Assembly: GCF_028583425.1 (NCBI RefSeq)
Contig: NC_072794.1
Location: forward strand, 27,773,232-27,837,231
DNA from: Eublepharis macularius
Lineage: Eukaryota > Chordata > Lepidosauria > Squamata > Eublepharidae
Length of the DNA: 64,000 bases
Reading direction: 5' to 3'
The translations under genes and the position numbers were made by a program. The notes beneath the pieces were generated by a model. That model searched no databases, had not been told where the DNA came from, and saw nothing but the letters and a program-made list of their open reading frames with translations. Below are positions 1 to 9,898 of the stretch, in pieces. Position 1 is the stretch's first letter. The number at the start of each line of letters is the position of its first letter.

Positions 1-1010
1 AGTTGGTTATTTAAATTTAGACAATCTTTTGGAAAAAAATATGCTTTTAAAGATCTTTTGGTCTTGATTCAGTAAGGGTATTGGTTGAGAAGATTTAGTA
101 TTTGTAATATCGTTGTCCTTTTTTGGAGTAACTACTATTTCAGCCTCTGACCAAGATAGAGGGATGCTACCTCCTATCATAACAGAGTTGCATGTGGCAT
201 TTAGTGGAGTTGAAAGTAGGTGAATGTATTTTTTTGTAAAAATTTGGCAGGGAATTCATCCCTGTCTGAAGCTTTATTATTTTTTTCAAGGATTTTATAG
301 TGACTGTAACATCTTCTGTTGTGATTGGTTGGTCCAGATATTGTTTATGTTCTTATGAGTTGTTTTCCAAATAATTTCCTGTGATGATAAATAATTTAAA
401 ATATGATTAGTGTCAGGATTGTCTGATGTACAAATGGTTTGATAGTATTCAGAAAAGAAATTGGCTAATTTTACAGAATTATGGTTGTTGTGGGTTTTCC
501 GGGCTGTATTGCCGTGGTCTTGCCAAGACCACGGCAATACAGCCCGGAAAACCCACAACAACCATCGTTCTCCGGCCGTGAAAGCCTTCGACTTTACAGA
601 ATTAGTTTGAGTTTTTCCTGGGTGCCTTTAATAGCTTGTATAGAATGTGAGGAGGTTTTTTCCTTTAATTTTCAAGCAAGTAAGTTTATACATTGGGCAG
701 CCTTTTTTGTGTTCATCTTCTAGTTTTCTTATTCTAGATATAATTTCATTTCTAATGTTTTCTTTTTGCTCTTCATGACAGGAGGCAATGGAGATTAATT
801 TCCCTCTAAGTACCACTTCCATAGCATCCTACACGTGGATTTGAGGAATGCCACATAGTTTATTTGTTTCTATTGTTTAATTTCTAAAGACTTCAGAAGA
901 AATTTTTGTTAAGTAAAAGTGATTTATTTAGTTTCCAATTTGTTTGATGTCCATTATTCTCAGTGTACATTCTGTCCAAGCATAGTCTGTCCACAACTTG
1001 TCACAAATCC
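1..1010 (-). mobile_element. L1-type LINE ORF2 fragment, antisense, broken
   Basis: On the minus strand, pieces match the stretch between the endonuclease and reverse transcriptase of L1 ORF2. They include VLRGKLISIASCHEEQKENI (822-628), LANFFSEYYQTICTSD (about 480-295) and a degraded proline/glycine segment near the left edge. Several stops and frameshifts are present, so it is dead. It is interrupted by the PLE foldback at 482-592, which is therefore younger. The element continues beyond the left edge. Confidence 0.8.
482..592. mobile_element. Short Penelope-like foldback with 12-bp target duplication
   Basis: A near-perfect palindrome in which GTTGTTGTGGGTTTTCC and onward is followed directly by its reverse complement. 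An extra tail, TCTCCGGCCGTGAAAGCC, lies on the right only. It is flanked by TTTACAGAATTA at 470-481 and 593-604. The sequence equals the outer ends of the larger PLE insertions at 27753-27977 and 61211-63684, so it is the smallest member of the same series. It is inserted in the L1 fragment. Confidence 0.85.
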
Positions 1011-2843
1011 TTGATGTAAAGAGTTTGACTAATTAATTTAGGAGATAAGAATATGTCATTTAAATATGTAATTTAGAAGATAAGAATATGTAATCAATCC
1101 TTGTGTATATATTGTGGATAGAAGAGAAGTATGTATAGTCTGTTACCAGTGGGCTTTGAAGATGTCACTAGATCAATAAATAAAGCCTAAAGGCCATTAA
1201 TTGATCTTAACAGCTTAGTAACTGTATTGTTAATTTAAATTGCTTTGACACGATAGGCAGTAAAATTTAAAAGGTCATTCAGAGAGGAGTGATACAAATG
1301 TTTACTGCTGACACATTGATGTACCCATGCTGAACGAAAGCAGAATTGAAAGCCAAGAGAATCAAGTGCACTCTGCATGAAGACAGCTCGCCAGGTTGTT
1401 TTGATCTACAAGCAGCTCTCCGCACTGAAAGCAGTGAAAGCAGCTTTCTCAGTAATCATACTTTGCGATATTATCCAATACAATTTTTAAAGTTTGTATA
1501 TGTACACTCACACATTATGCAATGCATTTATATTTTGTATCACTTTCATATTTATCAAAATACTTAATTTCACAGGTCAAGGGATGGCATCTTGGAAATA
1601 TAAATAATAATAATAACTGTGCTTATATATCACTCTTCTACACATATTAGTGCCTCACCCAGAGCAGTGAACAAATTAGTGTTATTCTTATCCCCACAAT
1701 GGAGCTGGGGCTGAGAGGAGTGCCTGACCCAAGGCCACCTACTGAGCTCATGTCAGTAGTGGGATTCAAACCAGTAGACTCCTGATTATGGTTTAGAACA
1801 CATACTTAGTGAAACATATGCATTCTAAATAACGCTGTATGAACTTCACTGTAGTTCTTTTTCTAGTATGGTGTATAACTGGTGCTTCTTTATCTTTGAC
1901 AGCCAATTAAAAATAGTGAACAGTATCAGATAAATGTTCTGTAATTGTTAGCAGAGACCAAGGATGATCTGGTCATGTAACTTTTCCTGTCATTTTTACT
2001 AACCATCTCTCTTATCTTGCAGCTGGGCATACTGGTACTTTTGGCTAGGTAGAATGTCACATAATTGGAAATAGTAAAAAAGAATTAAATTATGATTGGT
2101 TTGATATTTATCTATGTTATCATATGAAAAGATCTTAGATTTCTGCATAAGATAATATATAAAAATATATATAAAATATATAAAAAATCCAAATAGCAGA
2201 TCAGGGTTTTAGGCAAAAGAAATCTCATGAAGTTCTAGGCAGGAAAGTTACCCTTGTAATATGTGCTACGGTAACTTGAATGCATTTCATCGTTAATCTG
2301 ACTGAGTTAGATTTCATTAAGAAATGTTAGGAAACTTAATTATTGTTGTGTTCATCTGTTCTATTTTTCTATGTTTTATGTAAGGAAACATTTATATTTT
2401 GATACCTCACTTAATGAAAAAGACTAGCGTTTGTTAATGAAAGAAGCCATTAAGCTCTTAGGAGGAGTCTGTCTCCTGGTTGGGAGAGTGCAACAAAAAC
2501 ATCCATCCCATTTATTTTGTACTGACAAACAGTTTCTCTGAAAAAGAGAAACGTGTTTTCAATTCTCACTTGAAGGTGTCAAGCTGCTCAGGATTTAAGA
2601 TAAAACCTTCGACCCATTTCTACTGAGTATTTAATACTTTTTACTTAATGTTTAAAAGGTATGTTTAATATTTATGCCTAATATGATTATAGAAGCTATA
2701 CTGTTTGAATTGTCTATATACTTATTTGTGTTGGATTGTTAGAAAAATTACAATTTTATGACATTTTTACCATTTTATAACATTACAACTTTGTACCACA
2801 AAAGTTTTAAGTTTTGCATGTAGAAGAGGATGCCAAAAATAAA
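1011..2843. other. AT-rich non-coding sequence, nothing recognised
   Basis: No convincing exon. It holds short AT microsatellite-like stretches (TATATAAAA near 2155-2185) and old repeat debris. I see no gene. Confidence 0.6.
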
Positions 2844-2896
2844 CATCCCCATCCCCATCCCCATCCCCATCCCCATCCCCATCCCCATCCCCATCC
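2844..2896. repeat. (CCCCAT)n hexamer array
   Basis: About eight uninterrupted copies of CCCCAT/CATCCC. It begins abruptly after AAAATAAA and ends at the start of the next array. Confidence 0.97.
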
Positions 2897-3018
2897 CAGA
2901 GGGGCGAGGGGCGAGGGGCGAGGGGCGAGGGGCGAGGGGCGAGGGGCGAGGGGCGAGGGGCGAGGGGCGAGGGGCGAGGGGCGAGGGGCGAGGGGCGAGG
3001 GGCGAGGGGCGAGGGGCG
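2897..3018. repeat. (GAGGGGC)n heptamer array
   Basis: About seventeen perfect tandem copies of GAGGGGC, directly continuous with the hexamer arrays on both sides. The run is G-rich on the + strand and a candidate for quadruplex formation. Confidence 0.97.
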
Positions 3019-3477
3019 AAGACGAAGACGAAGACGAAGACGAAGACGAAGACGAAGACGAAGACGAAGACGAAGACGAAGACGAAGACGAAGACGAAGA
3101 CGAAGACGAAGACGAAGACGACGACGACGAAGACGAAGACGAAGACGAAGACGAAGACGAAGACGAAGACGACGAAGAAGACGACGAAGAAGACGACGAA
3201 GAAGACGACGAAGACGAAGACGAAGACGAAGACGAAGACGAAGACGAAGACGAAGACGAAGACGAAGACGAAGACGAAGACGAAGACGAAGACGAAGACG
3301 AAGACGAAGACGAAGACGAAGACGAAGACGAAGACGAAGACGAAGACGAAGACGAAGACGAAGACGAAGACGAAGACGAAGACGAAGACGAAGACGAAGA
3401 CGAAGACGAAGACGAAGACGAAGACGAAGACGAAGACGAAGACGAAGACGAAGACGAAGACGAAGACGAAGACGAAG
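3018..3477. repeat. (GAAGAC)n hexamer array
   Basis: About 460 bp of GAAGAC. Units with GAC and GAA triplet gains occur around 3117-3213, where the phase breaks into GACGAC and GAAGAAGACGAC patterns; the units elsewhere are perfect. Long open frames across it (Asp-Glu and Lys-Thr repeats) are artefacts of a period divisible by three. Confidence 0.97.
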
Positions 3478-4308
3478 ACAAAGACAAAGACAAAGACAAA
3501 GACAAAGACAAAGACAAAGACAAAGACAAAGACAAAGACAAAGACAAAGACAAAGACAAAGACAAAGACAAAGACAAAGACAAAGACAAAGACAAAGACA
3601 AAGACAAAGACAAAGACAAAGACAAAGACAAAGACAAAGACAAAGACAAAGACAAAGACAAAGACAAAGACAAAGACAAAGACAAAGACAAAGACAAAGA
3701 CAAAGACAAAGACAAAGACAAAGACAAAGACAAAGACAAAGACAAAGACAAAGACAAAGACAAAGACAAAGACAAAGACAAAGACAAAGACAAAGACAAA
3801 GACAAAGACAAAGACAAAGACAAAGACAAAGACAAAGACAAAGACAAAGACAAAGACAAAGACAAAGACAAAGACAAAGACAAAGACAAAGACAAAGACA
3901 AAGACAAAGACAAAGACAAAGACAAAGACAAAGACAAAGACAAAGACAAAGACAAAGACAAAGACAAAGACAAAGACAAAGACAAAGACAAAGACAAAGA
4001 CAAAGACAAAGACAAAGACAAAGACAAAGACAAAGACAAAGACAAAGACAAAGACAAAGACAAAGACAAAGACAAAGACAAAGACAAAGACAAAGACAAA
4101 GACAAAGACAAAGACAAAGACAAAGACAAAGACAAAGACAAAGACAAAGACAAAGACAAAGACAAAGACAAAGACAAAGACAAAGACAAAGACAAAGACA
4201 AAGACAAAGACAAAGACAAAGACAAAGACAAAGACAAAGACAAAGACAAAGACAAAGACAAAGACAAAGACAAAGACAAAGACAAAGACAAAGACAAAGA
4301 CAAAGACA
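3478..4308. repeat. (AAAGAC)n hexamer array
   Basis: About 138 apparently perfect copies of AAAGAC. The array differs from its left neighbour by one G-to-A transition per unit and begins at a sharp boundary. It ends abruptly at the GC-rich minisatellite. Confidence 0.97.
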
Positions 4309-5672
4309 GCCGGGCCCCCGGGGGTCGCGGCTGCGCCGCTCCCCCCGACGCCCCCCGCCCCGCCTTCGGCGGGCCGGGGGCCCCCGGGGGTCGCGGCTGC
4401 GCCGCTCCCCCCGACGCCCCCCGCCCCGCCTTCGGCGGGCCGGGGGCCCCCGGGGGTCGCGGCTGCGCCGCTCCCCCCCGACGCCCCCCCGCCCCGCCTT
4501 CGGCGGGCCGGGGGCCCCCGGGGGTCGCGGCTGCGCCGCTCCCCCCGACGCCCCCCGCCCCGCCTTCGGCGGGCCGGGGGCCCCCGGGGGTCGCGGCTGC
4601 GCCGCTCCCCCCGACGCCCCCCCGCCCCGCCTTCGGCGGGCCGGGGGCCCCCGGGGGTCGCGGCTGCGCCGCTCCCCCCCGACGCCCCCCGCCCCGCCTT
4701 CGGCGGGCCGGGGGCCCCCGGGGGTCGCGGCTGCGCCGCTCCCCCCGACGCCCCCCGCCCCGCCTTCGGCGGGCCGGGGGCCCCCGGGGGTCGCGGCTGC
4801 GCCGCTCCCCCCGACGCCCCCCCGCCCCGCCTTCGGCGGGCCGGGGGCCCCCGGGGGTCGCGGCTGCGCCGCTCCCCCCGACGCCCCCCGCCCCGCCTTC
4901 GGCGGGCCGGGGGCCCCCGGGGGTCGCGGCTGCGCCGCTCCCCCCGACGCCCCCCGGCCCCGCCTTCGGCGGGCCGGGGGCCCCCGGGGGTCGCGGCTGC
5001 GCCGCTCCCCCCCGACGCCCCCCGGCCCCGCCTTCGGCGGGCCGGGGGCCCCCGGGGGTCGCGGCTGCGCCGCTCCCCCCGACGCCCCCCGGCCCCGCCT
5101 TCGGCGGGCCGGGGGCCCCCGGGGGTCGCGGCTGCGCCGCTCCCCCCGACGGCCCCCGGCCCCGCCTTCGGCGGGCCGGGGGCCCCCGGGGGTCGCGGCT
5201 GCGCCGCTCCCCCCGACGGCCCCCCGCCCCGCCTTCGGCGGGCCGGGGGCCCCCGGGGGTCGCGGCTGCGCCGCTCCCCCCGACGGCCCCCCCGCCCCGC
5301 CTTCGGCGGGCCGGGGGCCCCCGGGGGTCGCGGCTGCGCCGCTCCCCCCGACGGCCCCCCGCCCCGCCTTCGGCGGGCCGGGGGCCCCCGGGGGTCGCGG
5401 CTGCGCCGCTCCCCCCGACGGCCCCCCGCCCCGCCTTCGGCGGGCCGGGGGCCCCCGGGGGTCGCGGCTGCGCCGCTCCCCCCGACGGCCCCCCGCCCCG
5501 CCTTCGGCGGGCCGGGGGCCCCCGGGGGTCGCGGCTGCGCCGCTCCCCCCGACGGCCCCCCGCCCCGCCTTCGGCGGGCCGGGGGCCCCCGGGGGTCGCG
5601 GCTGCGCCGCTCCCCCCGACGGCCCCCCGCCCCGCCTTCGGCGGGCCGGGGGCCCCCGGGGGTCGCGGCTAA
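4309..5672. repeat. GC-rich 66-68 bp minisatellite, about 20 copies
   Basis: Tandem units marked by TCGCGGCTGCGCCGCT recur at about 4325, 4391, 4457, 4525, 4591, 4658, 4725 and on to 5663. Each unit contains the palindrome CCGGGGGCCCCCGG and the hairpin CCCGCCTTCGGCGGG. Copies differ mainly in C-run length and in GACGCCC versus GACGGCCC, the second form filling the right part from about 5148. It is extremely CpG-rich. Open frames across it are not genes. Confidence 0.97.
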
Positions 5673-5767
5673 GTCCCAGGCTGCCAACAGATAATTGTTG
5701 TGGTGGAGGGAAGCAAAAAACATGGTCTGGGTGTGCTTTCAGTCCCGAGTCTGCAGAAAACTGCAGT

Positions 5768-6235
5768 CTGTTTTGTGCTGTTCCGTGAGCATATTTGCAT
5801 AGAAAGGGTTAATTGAAGGGTGCCAGTCCAGAGTTTTCATTTCTAAAATATTATTCTGGAGTGTCTCTAACACATCCCACTGTTTTTTGTAGCACTGTCG
5901 TTTCTTGAGTGCCCGTTCCAGGCTGTTTTGTGCTGTTCTGGGAGCTTTTTGGCATGGAACGGGTTAATAAAAGCGGGGCAGTCCAAAGTTTTCATCTCTA
6001 AAATATTGTTCTGGAGTGTCTCTAACACATCCCACTGTTTTTTGTGGCACTGGCATTTCTTTAGTACCCGTTCCGGGCTGTTTTGTGCTGTTCCGGGAGC
6101 TTTTTGGCATGGAACAGGTTAATAAAAGCGGGGCAGTCCAGAGTTTTCATTTCTGAAGTATTGTTCTGGAGTGTCTCTAACACATCCCCCTCTTTTTTGT
6201 GGCACTGGCATTTCTTTAGTGCCCGTTCCGTCCTG
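5768..6235. repeat. 155-bp tandem repeat, three copies
   Basis: CTGTTTTGTGCTGTTC starts units at 5768, 5923 and 6078, exactly 155 bp apart. Each unit contains GGTTAATAAAAGCG or a variant and AACACATCCC. The first copy is more diverged than the second and third. Short open frames are repeated in the copies and are not genes. A degenerate run of CGTTCC follows to about 6250. Confidence 0.92.
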
Positions 6236-6393
6236 TTCCGTCTCGTTCCGGCTTTTACCCTGTCCCGTTTTTAAATTGTTGTTTTTATGACTTCGTATGT
6301 ATTTAGCTTGGAATTTAATTATATAGACTTTTTAAAAGTTGGTTTTATGATGCATATTTTAATTTGTAACCCCCCCCCCATTTCTTTTGGCAG

Positions 6394-6623
6394 TCAAATT
6401 ACCTTCTCTTTATGGCGACGTTGCGCCCTTCTACTTTTTTCCTCACTCTGTGCTTCAGGAATGCTTTCGGCAAGGAACAATGATCCCTGCTCAAAGGTTC
6501 CGTCTAGCTGACGTGGCAGAGCCTAAAGGAGAACCGATGCTAATGAGCCAGAAAAAGGTGGAGTTTGTTGTCATGATGGGATGCTGGAGAATCAGACAAG
6601 ACTTTGTTTTAGTGATAGGCAAT
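6394..6623 (+). other. Candidate 5' untranslated exon
   Basis: A 230-nt segment bounded by a strong acceptor (C/T-rich tract then TTTTGGCAG) and a strong donor (CAAT|GTAAGT). It lies about 3 kb upstream of the SEC16B start-codon exon, which itself begins with an acceptor and so needs an upstream exon. One frame is open across it but resembles no protein I recognise. It could instead be a transposon relic or chance splice sites. Confidence 0.3.
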
Positions 6624-6659
6624 GTAAGTAACTCCTTTTTTTGGCTTTAATAGAAAAAG

Positions 6660-7383
6660 CAGAATTTATTTATTAGATAGGAGAATAAGGGCAGCACATT
6701 TTCAAGTTTCCAAAGTTTGCTTTAGAAGATGGGAGAGCAAAAGCATGAGAGAAACTTTAAAAAAAAAAGTTACAGAGAACTTGACAGTTTTGGGGGGGGG
6801 GGAATCCCTTGATGTTAACAATTCTCCTGCTCCTTTTAAAAACCACATAGGTTTATTTATTTTTATTAACGTCATTTTATAGAATGATATGCATTTTTTC
6901 CCAGTTACATTCCCAAGCAGTGGAACTGCATTGAAATTATGTGATCTGTTGCTTGACAATTTGCAAATCAAGCTGCCCTGAAGGGTGGATGATTAAATAC
7001 AAAAGAGTTGTTATCAGGGAAGCTAAAAACCAGTTGTTAAAATAATCAAATTAGTTAAACTAGACAATAATAAAATCCGGGTGCTCCAATCTGATTGAGG
7101 TTTGGGAACAAGTCTGGGATGTCAAATTCAGTCCTGGAGCTGATCCCTGGTCCTACTAGCCACCACATGCAGCTTTGGAAAAGTTTCCAGCTTCTGTACT
7201 ATAAAGAGGGCTTCTTGCATGCTTAGTTTTTAATCTTTTTCTGGATATGTATTTAATCCAATAGCTGTTTCTATACACTTGAACTTCAGGTCCATGGAGT
7301 AGTAGTAGTAGTAGTAGTAGTAATCCATTCTGAATATATCCTGAATCTGTTTTTTGGCTCTGAGCAAGAGTGTTACTTACTGG
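6660..7383. other. 5' flank, no gene seen
   Basis: Unremarkable sequence with an eight-unit AGT microsatellite at 7298-7321. No exon is supported. Confidence 0.5.
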
Positions 7384-7469
7384 TGCAATCCTAAACAGAG
7401 CTACGTGCTTCAAAATCCATTGAAGTTAATGGGCTTAGAAGGGGATAATTCTTCTTAGAATTACACTGT
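7384..7469. mobile_element. Small palindromic MITE (TGCAATCCTAA type)
   Basis: An 85-bp imperfect hairpin from TGCAATCCTAAACAGAG to its degraded inverted copy, with CCATTGAAGTTAATGGG at the centre. The same hairpin recurs at 38538-38620 and 44301-44387. Confidence 0.7.
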
Positions 7470-7888
7470 ATGAAGCTGATGGTTGTAGCTAGAGGTCTGC
7501 AAAGGCAATGTTAATTCTCAGCACTGATGCTGCTGACCTGTTTCCCCACTGGGACTGGGTTTCTAAAACCTCTATGACCCAGGCTGTCTGCATCTTCATA
7601 ATCTTTGACTGTTCGTGTTTTATGAATTTTAATTTTAGTCAAGGATTCACTCTCTTGCCTCCAAGCAGCCACGAGGGGGTTTGTCCTCAGACTTGCCCTT
7701 TGCCCTGCTTTGTTAGTGCGTAGGCTGGGACTTTGGCACAGGGAGAAGCTGGGACCGTTGACCCAGAATATGCTGATCATTAGCCGAGCATCAACCGATG
7801 TGGCAGGTGGACTTTGACAGCTGCCTTTGGGGACAGGTAGAGCTACTGGTGGACTGAAAGAGCTGAAGCGGGTGGTCTCATTTCAACA

Positions 7889-7922
7889 GGTGTGTGTGTG
7901 TGTGTGCACGTGTGCGTGTGCG
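7889..7922. repeat. (GT)n microsatellite
   Basis: TG/GT dinucleotide run with CACG and GCG interruptions. Confidence 0.9.
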
Positions 7923-8232
7923 TTTGACAATGGGAATACTGTAGCTCACCCAGCTCATTCTGAATTAATCCTGGAACATAGGAAGCCCCTGTTTCGCTTG
8001 TTTAAACATGAGAGACAAAATGAATTTAAACATATGCAGATAGTGAAGCTTTGGGGACGCATTCTGAAACCATAAGATCTGCTAGTGTATTGGCAAAGAT
8101 AAGGGGTGTAGATGTATCTTATTGAAAAAGTGGGCTAGGATGAATAGAAAGATCTATTGTGATTAAAATACTTGCAAAACTGATAATTTTAAAAACATAC
8201 TCTTTGGGAGATCTTTGCTGCTGTGTTTGCAA

Positions 8233-9020
8233 TACAGTGCTACAGTAAGTTAAGAGCTCAATCTGTGAGCCAGTGAGTCTTCAGCTTTGCTGCTGCTTCA
8301 GTCAGCCTCCTCCATCCAGTAGTACTAGCCTGTCTTACAAAGCTGTTGTAAGGTACTGAGATAAAGTAAAACTCCTAGGAAAAGTTTTCCACCATAATAA
8401 TAGCAAATAACAATATTCATCATTATTAATAATAATATTGGTGCAAATTGTGGCCTCACTCATGGTCAAAGCTTTCCATATTATGTATCAGCACATCAAA
8501 ATTCTATGCCCAAGATTTCATGCTCAAACTAAAGTAATTAGAGTTTGCAAATCTGTATATTTTGCACCAACTTTGTTTTCCTTTAGTATATTAATTTGCC
8601 AGTTAATATTTGAATGTTTGAAGAATATTGAAAATCAGAGCAGGAAGAGTGGTACAGGAGGGAAGGGGGTCAGTCAATAAAGTCAGTCATGTGGGCAGAG
8701 GAATTTTCATTACATGAAATGCCCCCCCCCTTCCATACAGTATGGCTCTTGTGAGTGAGTCATAGACAGTAATCTCTAAGGGTCAATGTCTAATTTAAAA
8801 TAAAATAACAGTCCAGGGGCACCTTAAATGATATTTATTCCAGCATAAGCTTTGTTATAGCAATGCAGTAAGTTAAGGGACTAAGCTGTGAACCAGAAAG
8901 TCTCTCCAACTCAAATCCTGCTTCAGTCAGGAATAGATGTATCTAAATGGCCACTGGACTCCTCTTATTATTTTGTAATTACAAGAATCCTGTGAAGCAG
9001 GTCAAACTGAGAAAGGTATC
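8233..9020. repeat. Two diverged SINE-like copies
   Basis: 8240-8345 and 8860-9018 share CAGTAAGTTAAG, TGTGA(G/A)CCAG and GCTTCAGTCAG in the same order. AGAATCCTGTGAAGCAGG recurs again at 10084. They look like old SINE copies of the same family. I cannot name it. Confidence 0.5.
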
Positions 9021-9239
9021 CATCTGGAACTAATAATTCAGTCTCACTATACCACCTGCCCAGCGGGGGGCAAAAAAGGATGGTTTGGGCAATTTGAAGA
9101 TAGCCCTGAAAAAATGATACGGTTGTCTAAGGATTGGATCTCTTGCCTCTAGCACTTGCTGTAGAGCTGAGAGCTGGATGCTGTTTTGCAGCTAGTGCTA
9201 CCTGTCCGTGTGTCTGCTTGCTTGCTTGCTTGCTGCATA

Positions 9240-9276
9240 AGCAGTAAATCCCAGATGGTTTCTTGGATTCCACCAC
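9240..9276 (+). repeat. 37-nt near-copy of the SEC16B start-codon region
   Basis: Matches 9585-9621 at 35 of 37 positions, both differences being C/T, and includes the ATG. It follows a GCTT microsatellite (9214-9233) and lacks the TTGCAG acceptor found before the real exon. Confidence 0.85.
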
Positions 9277-9576
9277 CAAAAAAAAAAAATCTATGTTTTC
9301 TGTACTCTTTGCCCTCAAGGAAACTTATTATACATAAAGAATGGACAGGTGTTTGTTTAGTTCAAAATGATATCCTTCCTTTCCATTTAAAATAAATGTC
9401 CAAGCTAAGCACATGGGACATAGGAGGGGCTTCCTCTCTTTTATAGACACTTGCTTTCATACTTTAAAGCACAACTTCACAACCATGACAACTAGATACC
9501 TTGGGAGAAGTATGTGTTGGATTCTGAAGATGTTTTTGTATCATTTGCCGCCTTCTGATTACTCTTTTATTTGCAG

Positions 9577-9898
9577 GAAGCAGAAGCAGTAAACCCCAGA
9601 TGGCTTCTTGGATTCCACCACAGTATCCTCAACCACAAGGGAGACACATAACCCAAAAGGAAGGCCATGGCAGGGGCCCATGGAGGGTAGTCTCCCACGG
9701 ACCTCCTTCTCATTCCAGGCCCAACAACGAGAGGTTCTACCATCAGTACCATGATCCCCGGGCAGGGCCTCCACCTTGGCCAGATGCCAGAGTGGAGTAC
9801 CACCCCCCAACATATCACCCACAGCCCCAGGACTATCTGAGACCAAACTCCAGGGCAGAGTATTATGAAAACAATTACCCCATCAGGCCATACTCAAG
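9577..9898 (+). CDS. SEC16B: SEC16B coding exon 1 (start codon exon)
   Basis: The acceptor is TTATTTGCAG before 9577, and 23 nt of 5' UTR precede the ATG at 9600. The exon encodes residues 1-100, opening [13 protein letters not shown], which parallels the start of other vertebrate SEC16B proteins (M, W and P at the same spacing). It is rich in Pro, His and Tyr. The donor is AAG|GTAAGG at 9899, phase 2. An acceptor just upstream of the ATG implies at least one further upstream untranslated exon. A 37-nt near-copy of the start-codon region lies at 9240-9276. Confidence 0.93.

Noticed and set aside
2775..5723. Four very long overlapping open frames (up to 982 codons) on both strands
   Set aside because: They are translations of short tandem repeats (Asp-Glu, Lys-Thr, Phe-Val, Ser-Leu runs and a Pro/Arg/Gly minisatellite) with no stops because of the repeat composition. 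No splice or coding signal.
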